DNA of 42,532 nucleotides from Streptomyces sp. OR43. GTDB lineage: Bacteria; Actinomycetota; Actinomycetes; Streptomycetales; Streptomycetaceae. The stretch is taken from contig NZ_RDBK01000043.1 in the NCBI RefSeq assembly GCF_008042275.1, positions 4,160,285 to 4,202,816 of the forward strand, written 5' to 3'. Position 1 is the first letter of the stretch, and each line of letters starts with the position of its first letter. Both the position numbers and the translations under genes were made by a program. This document shows positions 30,818 through 39,133 of this stretch, piece after piece. The notes beneath the pieces are model-generated. The model was given only the letters and a program-made list of their open reading frames with translations. It searched no databases and was not told the origin of the DNA.

Positions 30818-32962
30818 ATGGAGAAGCTGCGCCCCTCCGACCCCCCACGGATCGGCGGACACCGGCTGCTCGGGCGGCTCGGCGCCGGCGGCATGGGAGT
30901 CGTCTACCTCGGCCGCACGGACGCCGGGGCCCTCGCCGCGATCAAGGTCATCCTGCCCGAGTGCGCCGCCCACGACGATTTCCGGACCCGCTTCCGGCGT
31001 GAGGCCGAGGCCGCCCGGCGCGTGGACAGTCCCTGGGCCGTGCCGGTCACCGGCGCCGACACGGAGGGCGAACAGCCCTGGCTGGCCACCGCGTTCGTGC
31101 CCGGACCCGCGCTGTCCGAAGCCGTCGCCCGGTGCGGGCCCCTGCCGCCCCGCAGCGTCCGGGTGCTCGGCCGCCTGTTGGCCCGCGCCCTGACCGCCGT
31201 ACACACGGCAGGACTGGTCCACCGCGACGTCAAGCCCGGCAACGTGCTGCTCACCGTCGACGGGCCGCGCCTGATCGACTTCGGCATCGCGCGGGCCGCC
31301 GACGCCACCGCGCTCACCGCCACCGACCTCGTCGTCGGCACCCCGGGCTTCCTCTCCCCGGAACAGGCCACCGGGGGCGGCACGGAGGCCGGACCCGCGA
31401 GCGACGTCTTCTCCCTCGGCTGCCTCCTGGCGTACGCCGCGACCGGGCGCCCCCCGTTCGGCAGCGGGGCCGTCGACGCGCTGCTCTACCGCACCGTCCA
31501 CGACGAGCCCGACCTCGCGGGGGCCGGCGATCGTGAACTCCACGCCCTGCTCGCCGAGATGCTGGCCAAGGACCCCGCTGCGCGGCCCACGGCGGCGGAC
31601 CTCGACACGCGGATCACGGAGGACGCGCCCCACGGCACCGTCGACTGGCTGCCCCCGGAGGTCGTGGCACTGATCGCGGACCGGTCCGCCGCCATGCTGG
31701 AGCTGCCCGGCATCGACCCGACGGTCGCCGGGAGCACACCGCAGCCCGGACCGGGGCGGCGCCAGGCACTGCTGTTCGCCGGTGCCGGCCTCGTGGTCGC
31801 GGCCGGTGGCGGATTCGCCGTACGGGAATGGCTGACCGACGACACGGACGGCTCCGCCGCCCAGTCCGGCGAGCGGGCCTGGACCATCGGCGTCCAGGCC
31901 GATCTCTCGGGTCCGCGGAAGGCCGCGGGACAGGCTCAGGAACGCGGGGTGCGGCTGGCCGTCGAGCAGTTCAACGCCCGTAAGGGCAAGCCCTTCACGC
32001 TCACCGTCAAGACCATCGACGACGGGGGTGACACCACACGCGCGGCGCAGGCCGCCGAGCGGTTCGCCCGCGACCAGGACGTGCTGGCCGTCGTCGGCCC
32101 GACCGGTGACGCCGCCACGGAGGCGGTACTCGGCGCGTACGACGAGGCGATGCTGCCGCTCATCTCCGTGTCCTCGCTCCAGCTCACCTATGCCGCCCGG
32201 TCCAGGAAGTCCTTCTTCCAGGCGGCCCCGGCCGACGCCGTGCTGGCCCAGCCGATCATCAGACGACTGGTGCTGCGGCCCGATGTCGAACGGCTCGGGG
32301 TGCTGCTCGACCGGGTCGGCGGCCAGTCCGCCTATCAGCTTGGCTACCTCACCAATATGGCGACGGGCCAGATCACCACCGGAACCACCTATCCCCGTGT
32401 GATCCCGGCCGGCACACAGGACCTGGCACCCGTGGTCGAGGACATGCTCGCGCACGACAGCGACGCCTTCCTCTACGCCGGTGACGCGGCCGGCGCCGCC
32501 CGCACCGCACGCGCGCTCGCGGCCACGGCGTTCAAGGGCCCCCGGATGGCCATGCACACGGCCATGGACGCGCGCTTCCTCAAGGACGCCGGGCCGGCCG
32601 CCGAACGCTGGGAGTTCACCGCGCCCTACATCGACCCGGCGGCGCCCGCGGCCAAGAAGTTCGCCGCGGCCCACCGCACCGCCTTCGGCACCGCGCCCGC
32701 GCACTGGGCCGCCGAGGCGTACGACGCCGCCGCGATGGTGATCGCCGCCGTCACCGCTCTCGGCGTCGAAACCACGGCCGGACCCAAGCGCCCGTCGCGC
32801 AGCGCACTCGTCGCGAAGATCGCCGCATCCACGTACAAGGGCGTCTCCCGCACGTACACCTTCGACGAGGACCACCGGATCCAGGGCGACGACGCCTACC
32901 TCTACGGTGTGCGGAACGGGCGCTACGTCCACCTCGGCGCCGCGCCGAAGGCCACGGCCTGA
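30818..32962 (+). CDS. Transmembrane Ser/Thr kinase with extracytoplasmic amino-acid-binding-type domain (1)
   Basis: This is a 714-aa receptor-like kinase. The N-terminal Hanks-type kinase domain has the glycine loop LGAGGMGVV (21-29), Lys43 (AAIKV), catalytic HRDVKPGN (135-142), DFG (154-156) and APE-like SPEQ. One membrane segment follows (about 317-335, RRQALLFAGAGLVVAAGGG). Residues 355-714 form a type-1 periplasmic-binding domain of the LivJ kind: VQADLSGPRKAAGQAQERGV, then VLAVVGPTGDAATEAVLGAY and AHWAAEAYDAAAMVIAA. The protein thus couples outside binding to inside phosphorylation. ATG 30818 is preferred to the adjacent GTG 30815 because GGAGAG leaves more room. Ligand and targets are unknown. 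The second kinase follows after 6 nt. Confidence 0.9.
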   Translation: MEKLRPSDPPRIGGHRLLGRLGAGGMGVVYLGRTDAGALAAIKVILPECAAHDDFRTRFRREAEAARRVDSPWAVPVTGADTEGEQPWLATAFVPGPALSEAVARCGPLPPRSVRVLGRLLARALTAVHTAGLVHRDVKPGNVLLTVDGPRLIDFGIARAADATALTATDLVVGTPGFLSPEQATGGGTEAGPASDVFSLGCLLAYAATGRPPFGSGAVDALLYRTVHDEPDLAGAGDRELHALLAEMLAKDPAARPTAADLDTRITEDAPHGTVDWLPPEVVALIADRSAAMLELPGIDPTVAGSTPQPGPGRRQALLFAGAGLVVAAGGGFAVREWLTDDTDGSAAQSGERAWTIGVQADLSGPRKAAGQAQERGVRLAVEQFNARKGKPFTLTVKTIDDGGDTTRAAQAAERFARDQDVLAVVGPTGDAATEAVLGAYDEAMLPLISVSSLQLTYAARSRKSFFQAAPADAVLAQPIIRRLVLRPDVERLGVLLDRVGGQSAYQLGYLTNMATGQITTGTTYPRVIPAGTQDLAPVVEDMLAHDSDAFLYAGDAAGAARTARALAATAFKGPRMAMHTAMDARFLKDAGPAAERWEFTAPYIDPAAPAAKKFAAAHRTAFGTAPAHWAAEAYDAAAMVIAAVTALGVETTAGPKRPSRSALVAKIAASTYKGVSRTYTFDEDHRIQGDDAYLYGVRNGRYVHLGAAPKATA

Positions 32963-32968
32963 TCCGGC

Positions 32969-35071
32969 ATGCACCCGCTCACCTCGGACGACCCGCGCAC
33001 CATCGGCGCGTACCGCACCCTCGTCCGGCTCGGCGCGGGCGGCATGGGCGTCGTCTACCTGGGCCGCTCCTCCGGCGGCACGCTCGCCGCCGTGAAGGTG
33101 ATCCGCTCCGAGCACGCCGCGGACCCCGGATTCCGGGCCCGGTTCCGTCGCGAGGCCGAGGCGGCGGCACGGATCACCGGGCCATGGGTGGTCCCGGTGA
33201 CCGGGGCGGACACCGAGGCCCCGGAGCCCTGGCTCGCCACCGCGTTCGTGCCCGGCCCCTCACTGGGCGAAGTCGTGGAGGATCAGGGGGCGTTGCCCAC
33301 GCCCACGGTCCGGGCGCTCGGCTCCCGCCTGGCCGAAGCGCTCACCGCCGTGCACGACGCGGGCCTCCTGCACCGCGACGTCAAGCCCGGCAACGTGCTC
33401 CTCGCGCTGGACGGCCCCCGGCTCATCGACTTCGGCATCGCCCGCCACGAGGGCGCCACCGCGCTCACCGCCACCGACTCGGTGATCGGCACGCCCGGCT
33501 ACCTGGCCCCCGAACAGGCTTCGGCCGGGCCGCTCGGGCCGGGCTGCGACGTGTTCTCCCTGGGCTGCGTGCTCGTGTACGCGGCGACCGGGCGGCCCCC
33601 GTTCGGCCGGGGCACCCCGGCCGGAGTGCTCTTCCGTACGGTGCACGAGGCGCCGGACCTGGAAGGGGTGCCGGCCGCGCTGCTGCCCCTGATCACGGCC
33701 TGCCTGGCCAAGGACCCGGCGGACCGGCCGGGCGCCCGGGCGGTCGCGCGGGAACTCGCCGGGAGCGGTGCCGACTGGGAGGTACCGGGCCTCGCCGCCG
33801 CGGTCGCCGCCCGCTCCGCCGCCGCACTGGCCCTCCCCGACCCCGAACCGCCCACGGTCGTCCAGGACTCCGGGCCGCCGCGCCCGACCCGGCGGACGGT
33901 GCTCACCGCGGGGGCCGCCGGAGCCGTGCTCCTCGCCGGCGGGGCGACGGCCGCCTGGGTGGCCGCCACCCGGCGCGGCGGCACGGGAACGGCGCCCCGC
34001 ACTCTTCCCGCCTACCGGATCGCCCTGCACGCGGACCTGACCGGACCGGGGAAAGCCGTCGGCCTCGCCCACGAGCGCGGTGCCCGGCTGGCGATCGACG
34101 ACCACAACGCCCGTACGGACAAGGCGTTCACGCTCTCGCTCCGCACCGAGGACGACGCGGGCGACGCCGAACGCGCCCTCGACGTCGCCGACCGGATCGC
34201 CGCCGATCCCCGGGTGCTCGCGGTCATCGGTCCCACGGGGGAGGTCGCGGAGGGGACGGTGGTCAGCCGCTACGAGAAGGCGGGGCTCGCCCAGGTCGTC
34301 GTCGCGGCCGGTGCCACCACGGCCGAGTGGGTGGAAACCAAGTCCCTGTGCCTGCTGCGGCCGTTCGACGAGGTGCTGGCCATCGGACTGAACTACTACC
34401 TGTCCCGGGTCCGGCCGGCCGGCCGGGTCGTCGTCATCGAGGACCCCGCGGACCCGCAGAGCAGCTGGGCGGTCAGGAGCCGGCTGCCGAACGCCGACGG
34501 GGCCACGTACACCGTGCACAGCGTGACGGCCACCGCCCGAAGTTTCGTGCCGGCCGCCCGGGCCGTGGTCGCCGCCGGAGCAGGGGCGGTCGTCTACGCC
34601 GGATCGTCGGCAGCCCGGGGTGCCCGCTGCGCCAAGGACCTGGCCGCCGCCGGCTTCACCGGCACCGGCCTGTCGACCGGTCCCGTGCTCAGCCCGGCCT
34701 TCCTCCGGGACGCGGGCGAGGCCGCCGAGGGCTGGGTCTTCGCCGAGGCGTACACCGACCCGTCGGCCCTGTCCTCCGCCATGGCGTTCACCGCCGCGCA
34801 CCGCAAACGGTTCGGGGCGGCGCCCGCCACCTGGGCGGCCGAGACGTACGACGCCGTGGGGCTGATCGCGCAGGCCGGCCGCACCACCAGCGCCGCCGAC
34901 GCCCCGCGCGTCGGGGTTGCCGCGCGGATCTTCCGTAGCAGCTACCGGGGCATGACCCGGCAGCTCTTCTTCGCCGGCACCACGCACGGGGTGGACCAGG
35001 CGACGGGCATCCTGCTCCACCGGGTCGACAAGGGGCGGCTCCGCTTCCTGGGACCCGCCGCGTCGGTGTGA
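32969..35071 (+). CDS. Transmembrane Ser/Thr kinase with extracytoplasmic amino-acid-binding-type domain (2)
   Basis: This 700-aa protein is a tandem paralogue of the previous gene. The kinase domain has LGAGGMGVV (21-29), Lys43 (AAVKV), HRDVKPGN (135-142), DFG (154-156) and a full activation segment. The hydrophobic segment (about 310-333) begins with TRRTVLTAGAAGAVL, which also looks like a twin-arginine signal. Residues 348-700 form a LivJ-type ligand-binding domain (LHADLTGPGKAVGLAHERGA, VLAVIGPTGEVAEGTVVSRY, ATWAAETYDAVGLIAQAG). The kinase halves are nearly alike but the binding halves diverge, which suggests different ligands and possibly a heterodimer. The start ATG 32969 is 6 nt after the first kinase stop and has a weak ribosome site, so coupled translation is likely. 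Confidence 0.9.
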   Translation: MHPLTSDDPRTIGAYRTLVRLGAGGMGVVYLGRSSGGTLAAVKVIRSEHAADPGFRARFRREAEAAARITGPWVVPVTGADTEAPEPWLATAFVPGPSLGEVVEDQGALPTPTVRALGSRLAEALTAVHDAGLLHRDVKPGNVLLALDGPRLIDFGIARHEGATALTATDSVIGTPGYLAPEQASAGPLGPGCDVFSLGCVLVYAATGRPPFGRGTPAGVLFRTVHEAPDLEGVPAALLPLITACLAKDPADRPGARAVARELAGSGADWEVPGLAAAVAARSAAALALPDPEPPTVVQDSGPPRPTRRTVLTAGAAGAVLLAGGATAAWVAATRRGGTGTAPRTLPAYRIALHADLTGPGKAVGLAHERGARLAIDDHNARTDKAFTLSLRTEDDAGDAERALDVADRIAADPRVLAVIGPTGEVAEGTVVSRYEKAGLAQVVVAAGATTAEWVETKSLCLLRPFDEVLAIGLNYYLSRVRPAGRVVVIEDPADPQSSWAVRSRLPNADGATYTVHSVTATARSFVPAARAVVAAGAGAVVYAGSSAARGARCAKDLAAAGFTGTGLSTGPVLSPAFLRDAGEAAEGWVFAEAYTDPSALSSAMAFTAAHRKRFGAAPATWAAETYDAVGLIAQAGRTTSAADAPRVGVAARIFRSSYRGMTRQLFFAGTTHGVDQATGILLHRVDKGRLRFLGPAASV

Positions 35072-35143
35072 GCCGAAGCGTCCCTCCCCGCTGCTGAGTA
35101 CGGTGGAGCGGCGGCTGGAGGATCCACCGAAGAGGAGCACCAC

Positions 35144-35980
35144 ATGCCCGAGTTGGAGCTTTCCGCAGGTGTCGTGGAGTTCGAGGACACCGGCGGGAGC
35201 GGGCCGGTCGTGGTCCTGCTCCACGGTGTGGCGATGGACGGCTCGCTGTGGCGGCACGTCGTCGCGGATCTGCGGGACGGCCATCGCTGCATCGTGCCGA
35301 CGCTGCCGCTCGGCGGTCACCGGCGGCCGATGAGGCCCGACGCCGACCTTTCGGTCCTCCGCGTGGCGCGGCTGGTCGCGGAGTTGCTCGAAGCTCTCGG
35401 CCTCACCGATGTCACCCTGGTCATGAACGACTGGGGCGGCGCGCAGGCCCTGGTCGCGGACGGCCGGGACCAGCGGATCGGCAAGCTGGTCATCACCTCC
35501 TGCGAGGCGTTCGACAACTTCCCGCCCGGCCTGCCCGGCAACAACCTGTACGCCTCCGCCAGGATGCCCGGCGGCCTGAACGCGGCCTTCACCCTGTTGA
35601 AGCTGGGGCCGATGCGGCGGCTGCCGATGACCTGGGGCCGGATGAGCAAGCGGCCGGTACCGGCCGCGGTGATGGACGCCTGGTTCCGGCCGTTGTGGAC
35701 CTCGCCGGAGATTCGGCGCGACCTTCGGAAATACGTGCTGGGCGTGCCGCCGAAGGCCGAGCTCCTGCGCTGGGCCGAAGCGCTGCGCACCTTCGACCGG
35801 CCGGCGCTCGTCGCCTGGGCCGCGGAGGACCGGGTCATGCCGCCGGAACACGGTCGCCGGCTGGCCGACATGCTGCCCCAGGGCCAACTGGTGGAGATCG
35901 CGGACAGCTACACCCTGATCCCGGAGGACCGGCCGGCAGAACTCGTACGGCATCTGCGGGAGTTCCTGCGGAAGGGGTGA
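35144..35980 (+). CDS. Alpha/beta hydrolase, haloalkane-dehalogenase/epoxide-hydrolase type
   Basis: This 278-aa alpha/beta hydrolase has the oxyanion region VVLLHGVAMDG (23-33). The nucleophile motif LVMNDWGGAQ puts Asp96 at the nucleophile place, as in haloalkane dehalogenases and epoxide hydrolases, instead of Ser. An acidic residue occurs in WAAEDRVMPP (Asp229). The catalytic His normally expected in 'D..HF..ED.P' is absent: the segment reads ADSYTLIPEDRPAEL (253-267). Activity is therefore doubtful, or another residue takes over. ATG 35144 has AAGAGGAG upstream. It lies 72 bp after the kinase operon. Confidence 0.8.
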   Translation: MPELELSAGVVEFEDTGGSGPVVVLLHGVAMDGSLWRHVVADLRDGHRCIVPTLPLGGHRRPMRPDADLSVLRVARLVAELLEALGLTDVTLVMNDWGGAQALVADGRDQRIGKLVITSCEAFDNFPPGLPGNNLYASARMPGGLNAAFTLLKLGPMRRLPMTWGRMSKRPVPAAVMDAWFRPLWTSPEIRRDLRKYVLGVPPKAELLRWAEALRTFDRPALVAWAAEDRVMPPEHGRRLADMLPQGQLVEIADSYTLIPEDRPAELVRHLREFLRKG

Positions 35981-36819
35981 CGACGCGCCCTACCGGGTGA
36001 GCACCCCGTCCAGGACTCCTTCCGCCGGCGGCCCAGGAGTGCGTGGAAGGCGGTGGCGCCGTGCGGATGAGCGTCCGGGTTCGCCCCAGCCGATGGCCCT
36101 CCGGCAGGCACAGCCGCAGGGCCCGTTCGACCCGGTCGTGCGGGTCCCGGGCGGACATACGGGTGTGCGGGTGGCCGCCGCTCGCCTCGTCGGCGGCAGG
36201 AGGCTGATGAAGGCCGCCGGCCGGACGGAGATGCCAGATGAGCACGCCCAGGACGCCGGCGAGGGCGGTGCCTTCGCCGGCCGCCCGTTCGATCTGGCGC
36301 ACGTTCTCCGACCGGCACGCCATCGCGGCCGCGGTCCTGGAGACCGACGCCGGCCCGGCGGGCGATCCCGCAGAGCGGGGCGTCCAGACCCTGCGAGGCG
36401 TAGATCTCCCGGGCGGCGGAGATCAGGGCGGCCCGGTTGCCGGCGGCGGCCTTCGGTCCCCGGTTCGCCGGTCTGCGCGCGGCCGGGGAGCGGCGGGGGC
36501 ATCCGGGTCAGGGTGAGGGGCGGCACCGGGCCGCGGCCGGGCCGCTTCGGCCCCGTCCCGTCCGCCGAACGGAGCAGGCGGACCTCACGCCCGTACGGCG
36601 GGGCGTGAAGCCAAGCTGCGGGCGCGCTTAAGAAAACCTCGATGGACCTGGGGCGCGGGGTACGGCAGATTGCTCCGTGACGGCGGAGGATGGTGCGCGG
36701 CAGCCGGTCGAACGCGCTGCCACGCAGTCCCTCTCATACTTCCCCGGGCCGCAGGCTTCCTTCGGCATGCCCCCGGCCCGGGGACATCAACGCCGCACCA
36801 GGTACAGGGAGCCGCAGCC
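35981..36819. other. Gap between hydrolase and tdh with a decayed regulator
   Basis: This 839-bp stretch has no intact gene. The left and middle part (35990-36480) is the TetR remnant. The right part (36530-36819) should carry the tdh promoter; I find no confident -35/-10 pair and no riboswitch-like structure there. Confidence 0.55.
35990..36480 (-). pseudogene. Frameshifted remnant of a TetR family regulator
   Basis: Pieces of one TetR protein appear in order but in changing frames. A DNA-binding part occurs at about 36340-36480 (NRAALISAAREIYASQGLDA, LCGIARRAGVG). A second piece, in another frame at about 36230-36313, reads ENVRQIERAAGEGTALAGVL and GVLIWHL. Then come RPAAFISLLP in a third frame, VERALRLCLPEG in the second, and a tail ATAFHALLGRR in the first. 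No start codon precedes the HTH in its frame; a TGA lies upstream. At least four frameshifts show long decay. It may once have controlled the neighbouring hydrolase. Confidence 0.6.
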
Positions 36820-37848
36820 GTGAAGGCACTCGTGAAGCAGAAGGCCGAGCCGGGACTCTGGCTGATGGATGTGCCCGAGCCGGAGACCGGCCCCTCGGAC
36901 GTGCTGATCAAGGTGCTCCGCACCGGCATCTGCGGCACCGACCTGCACATCCGTAACTACGACGGCTGGGCGCAGAACGCGATCAGGACCCCGCTCGTCC
37001 TCGGCCACGAGTTCGTCGGAGAGGTCGCCGCGATCGGCTCCGACGTCGTCGACATCGCCGTCGGTGACCTGGTCAGCGGCGAGGGCCACCTGGTCTGCGG
37101 CAAGTGCCGCAACTGTCTGGCGGGACGCCGCCACCTCTGCCGCTCCACGCTGGGACTGGGCGTCGGACGCGACGGGGCCTTCGCCGAGTACGTCGCGCTG
37201 CCCGCGTCCAACGTGTGGGTCCACCGGGTCCCCGTCGACCTGGACATCGCCGCGATCTTCGACCCGTTCGGCAACGCCGTGCACACCGCGCTGTCGTTCC
37301 CGCTGGTCGGCGAGGACGTACTGATCACCGGCGCCGGACCGATCGGCATCATGGCCGCCGCCGTCGCCCAGCACGCCGGCGCCCGCAACGTCATGATCAC
37401 CGACGTCAGCGAGGCCCGCCTGGAGCTCGCCCGCAAGGTCGGTGTCAGCCTCGCCCTCAACGTCGGCGAGCAGACCATCGCCGATGGCCAGCGGGAGCTC
37501 GGGCTGCGCGAGGGCTTCGACATCGGCCTGGAGATGTCCGGCCGCCCCGAGGCGATGCGCGACATGATCGCTAACATGACACATGGCGGCCGCATCGCGA
37601 TGCTCGGGCTGCCGTCCGAGGAGTTCGCCGTCGACTGGTCCCGCATCGTCACCTCCATGATCACGGTCAAGGGCATCTACGGCCGAGAGATGTACGAGAC
37701 CTGGTACGCCATGTCCGTCCTGCTGGAGGGCGGCCTCGACCTCGCCCCCGTGATCACCGGCCGGTACGGCTACCGCGACTTCGAGGCGGCCTTCGACGAC
37801 GCGGCGAGCGGACTCGGCGGCAAGGTCATCCTCGACTGGACCGTCTGA
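36820..37848 (+). CDS. tdh: L-threonine 3-dehydrogenase
   Basis: This 342-aa zinc-dependent NAD dehydrogenase oxidises L-threonine to 2-amino-3-oxobutanoate. Catalytic zinc ligands Cys38 (GICGTDLH), His63 and Glu64 (GHEF), and structural-zinc cysteines 93, 96, 99 and 107 are all visible. The Rossmann motif GAGPIGIMA is present, and Tdh-specific FDPFGNAVHTALSF and GKVILDW fit the family. Length equals the E. coli enzyme within one residue. GTG 36820 follows GGGAG. It is followed by kbl 42 nt later, and the two form the usual threonine-to-glycine pathway. Confidence 0.96.
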   Translation: MKALVKQKAEPGLWLMDVPEPETGPSDVLIKVLRTGICGTDLHIRNYDGWAQNAIRTPLVLGHEFVGEVAAIGSDVVDIAVGDLVSGEGHLVCGKCRNCLAGRRHLCRSTLGLGVGRDGAFAEYVALPASNVWVHRVPVDLDIAAIFDPFGNAVHTALSFPLVGEDVLITGAGPIGIMAAAVAQHAGARNVMITDVSEARLELARKVGVSLALNVGEQTIADGQRELGLREGFDIGLEMSGRPEAMRDMIANMTHGGRIAMLGLPSEEFAVDWSRIVTSMITVKGIYGREMYETWYAMSVLLEGGLDLAPVITGRYGYRDFEAAFDDAASGLGGKVILDWTV

Positions 37849-37890
37849 GACCGGATCGCCCGACCTTTCGACACCCTTAAGGAATCCCGC

Positions 37891-39084
37891 ATGTTCGACT
37901 CCGTACGCGACGATCTGCGCACCACTCTCCAGGAGATCGAGGCCGCCGGGCTGCACAAGCCCGAGCGCGTCATCGGCACCCCGCAGTCCGCGACCGTGGC
38001 CGTCACCGCGGGCGGCCGCCCCGGCGAGGTGCTGAACTTCTGCGCCAACAACTACCTGGGTCTCGCCGACCACCCCGACGTGATCGCCGCCGCGCACGAG
38101 GCGCTGGACCGCTGGGGCTACGGCATGGCGTCCGTCCGCTTCATCTGCGGCACCCAGGAGGTCCACAAGGAGCTGGAGCAGCGGCTCTCCTCCTTCCTGG
38201 GCCAGGAGGACACGATCCTCTACTCCTCCTGCTTCGACGCCAACGGCGGAGTCTTCGAGACCGTCCTCGGCCCGGAGGACGCGGTCATCTCCGACGCCCT
38301 CAACCACGCCTCGATCATCGACGGCATCCGGCTGTGCAAGGCCAGGCGTTTCCGCTACGCCAACCGCGACATGGCCGACCTGGAACAGCAGCTCAAGGAG
38401 GCGTCCGGGGCCCGCCGCCGTCTCGTCGTCACCGACGGCGTCTTCTCCATGGACGGGTACGTCGCCCCGCTGCGCGAGATCTGCGACCTCGCCGAGCGCT
38501 ACGACGCCATGGTCATGGTCGACGACTCGCACGCCGTCGGCTTCGTCGGCTCCGGCGGGCGCGGAACGCCCGAACTGCACGACGTGATGGACCGCGTCGA
38601 CATCATCACCGGCACCCTCGGCAAGGCGCTCGGCGGCGCGTCCGGCGGCTATGTGGCCGCCCGTGCCGAGATCGTGGCGCTGCTGCGCCAGCGCTCGCGC
38701 CCGTACCTCTTCTCCAACTCGCTCGCCCCCGTCATCGCGGCGGCCTCCCTGAAGGTCATCGACCTGCTGGAGTCCGCCGGCGACCTGCGCGAGCAGCTCA
38801 ACGCCAACACCGCGCTCTTCCGTACCCGGATGACCGAGGAAGGCTTCGACGTCCTGCCCGGCGACCACGCCATCGCCCCCGTGATGATCGGGGACGCGGC
38901 GAAGGCAGGCCGGATGGCGGAGCTGCTCCTGGAGCGCGGTGTGTACGTGATCGGGTTCTCGTACCCGGTCGTCCCGCAGGGCGCGGCCCGCATCCGCGTC
39001 CAGCTCTCCGCCGCGCACTCCACGGCGGACGTGAACCGTGCCGTGGACGCCTTCGTCGACGCCCGGGCCGCGCTGGGGGAGTAG
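37891..39084 (+). CDS. kbl: Glycine C-acetyltransferase (2-amino-3-ketobutyrate CoA ligase)
   Basis: This 397-aa PLP enzyme of the alpha-oxoamine synthase family splits 2-amino-3-ketobutyrate with CoA into glycine and acetyl-CoA, the step after Tdh. PLP-binding Lys245 sits in GTLGKALGGASGGY; other landmarks are NFCANNYLGLADHP, SVRFICGTQEVHKELE, SDALNHASIIDG and VDDSHAVGFVG. The length matches the family (about 397). ATG 37891 has AAGGAA upstream. It ends in a hairpin before the LysR gene. Confidence 0.96.
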   Translation: MFDSVRDDLRTTLQEIEAAGLHKPERVIGTPQSATVAVTAGGRPGEVLNFCANNYLGLADHPDVIAAAHEALDRWGYGMASVRFICGTQEVHKELEQRLSSFLGQEDTILYSSCFDANGGVFETVLGPEDAVISDALNHASIIDGIRLCKARRFRYANRDMADLEQQLKEASGARRRLVVTDGVFSMDGYVAPLREICDLAERYDAMVMVDDSHAVGFVGSGGRGTPELHDVMDRVDIITGTLGKALGGASGGYVAARAEIVALLRQRSRPYLFSNSLAPVIAAASLKVIDLLESAGDLREQLNANTALFRTRMTEEGFDVLPGDHAIAPVMIGDAAKAGRMAELLLERGVYVIGFSYPVVPQGAARIRVQLSAAHSTADVNRAVDAFVDARAALGE

Positions 39085-39089
39085 GGCGA

Positions 39090-39112
39090 CGGGGGCGTCC
39101 CGGACGCCCCCG
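39090..39112 (+). terminator. Terminator after kbl
   Basis: CGGGGGCGTCC (39090-39100) and GGACGCCCCCG (39102-39112) are perfect arms around one base. The real hairpin would open the innermost pairs to make a loop. It begins 5 nt after the kbl stop and separates tdh-kbl from the LysR gene. Confidence 0.7.
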
Positions 39113-39133
39113 CGACCTGGGACAATAGGGCAC

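Noticed and set aside
30677..35953. Very long minus-strand frames opposite the kinase genes and hydrolase
   Set aside because: They are typical GC-rich antisense frames, with Gly/Arg/Ala-heavy composition and no motifs, while the plus strand has clear kinases.
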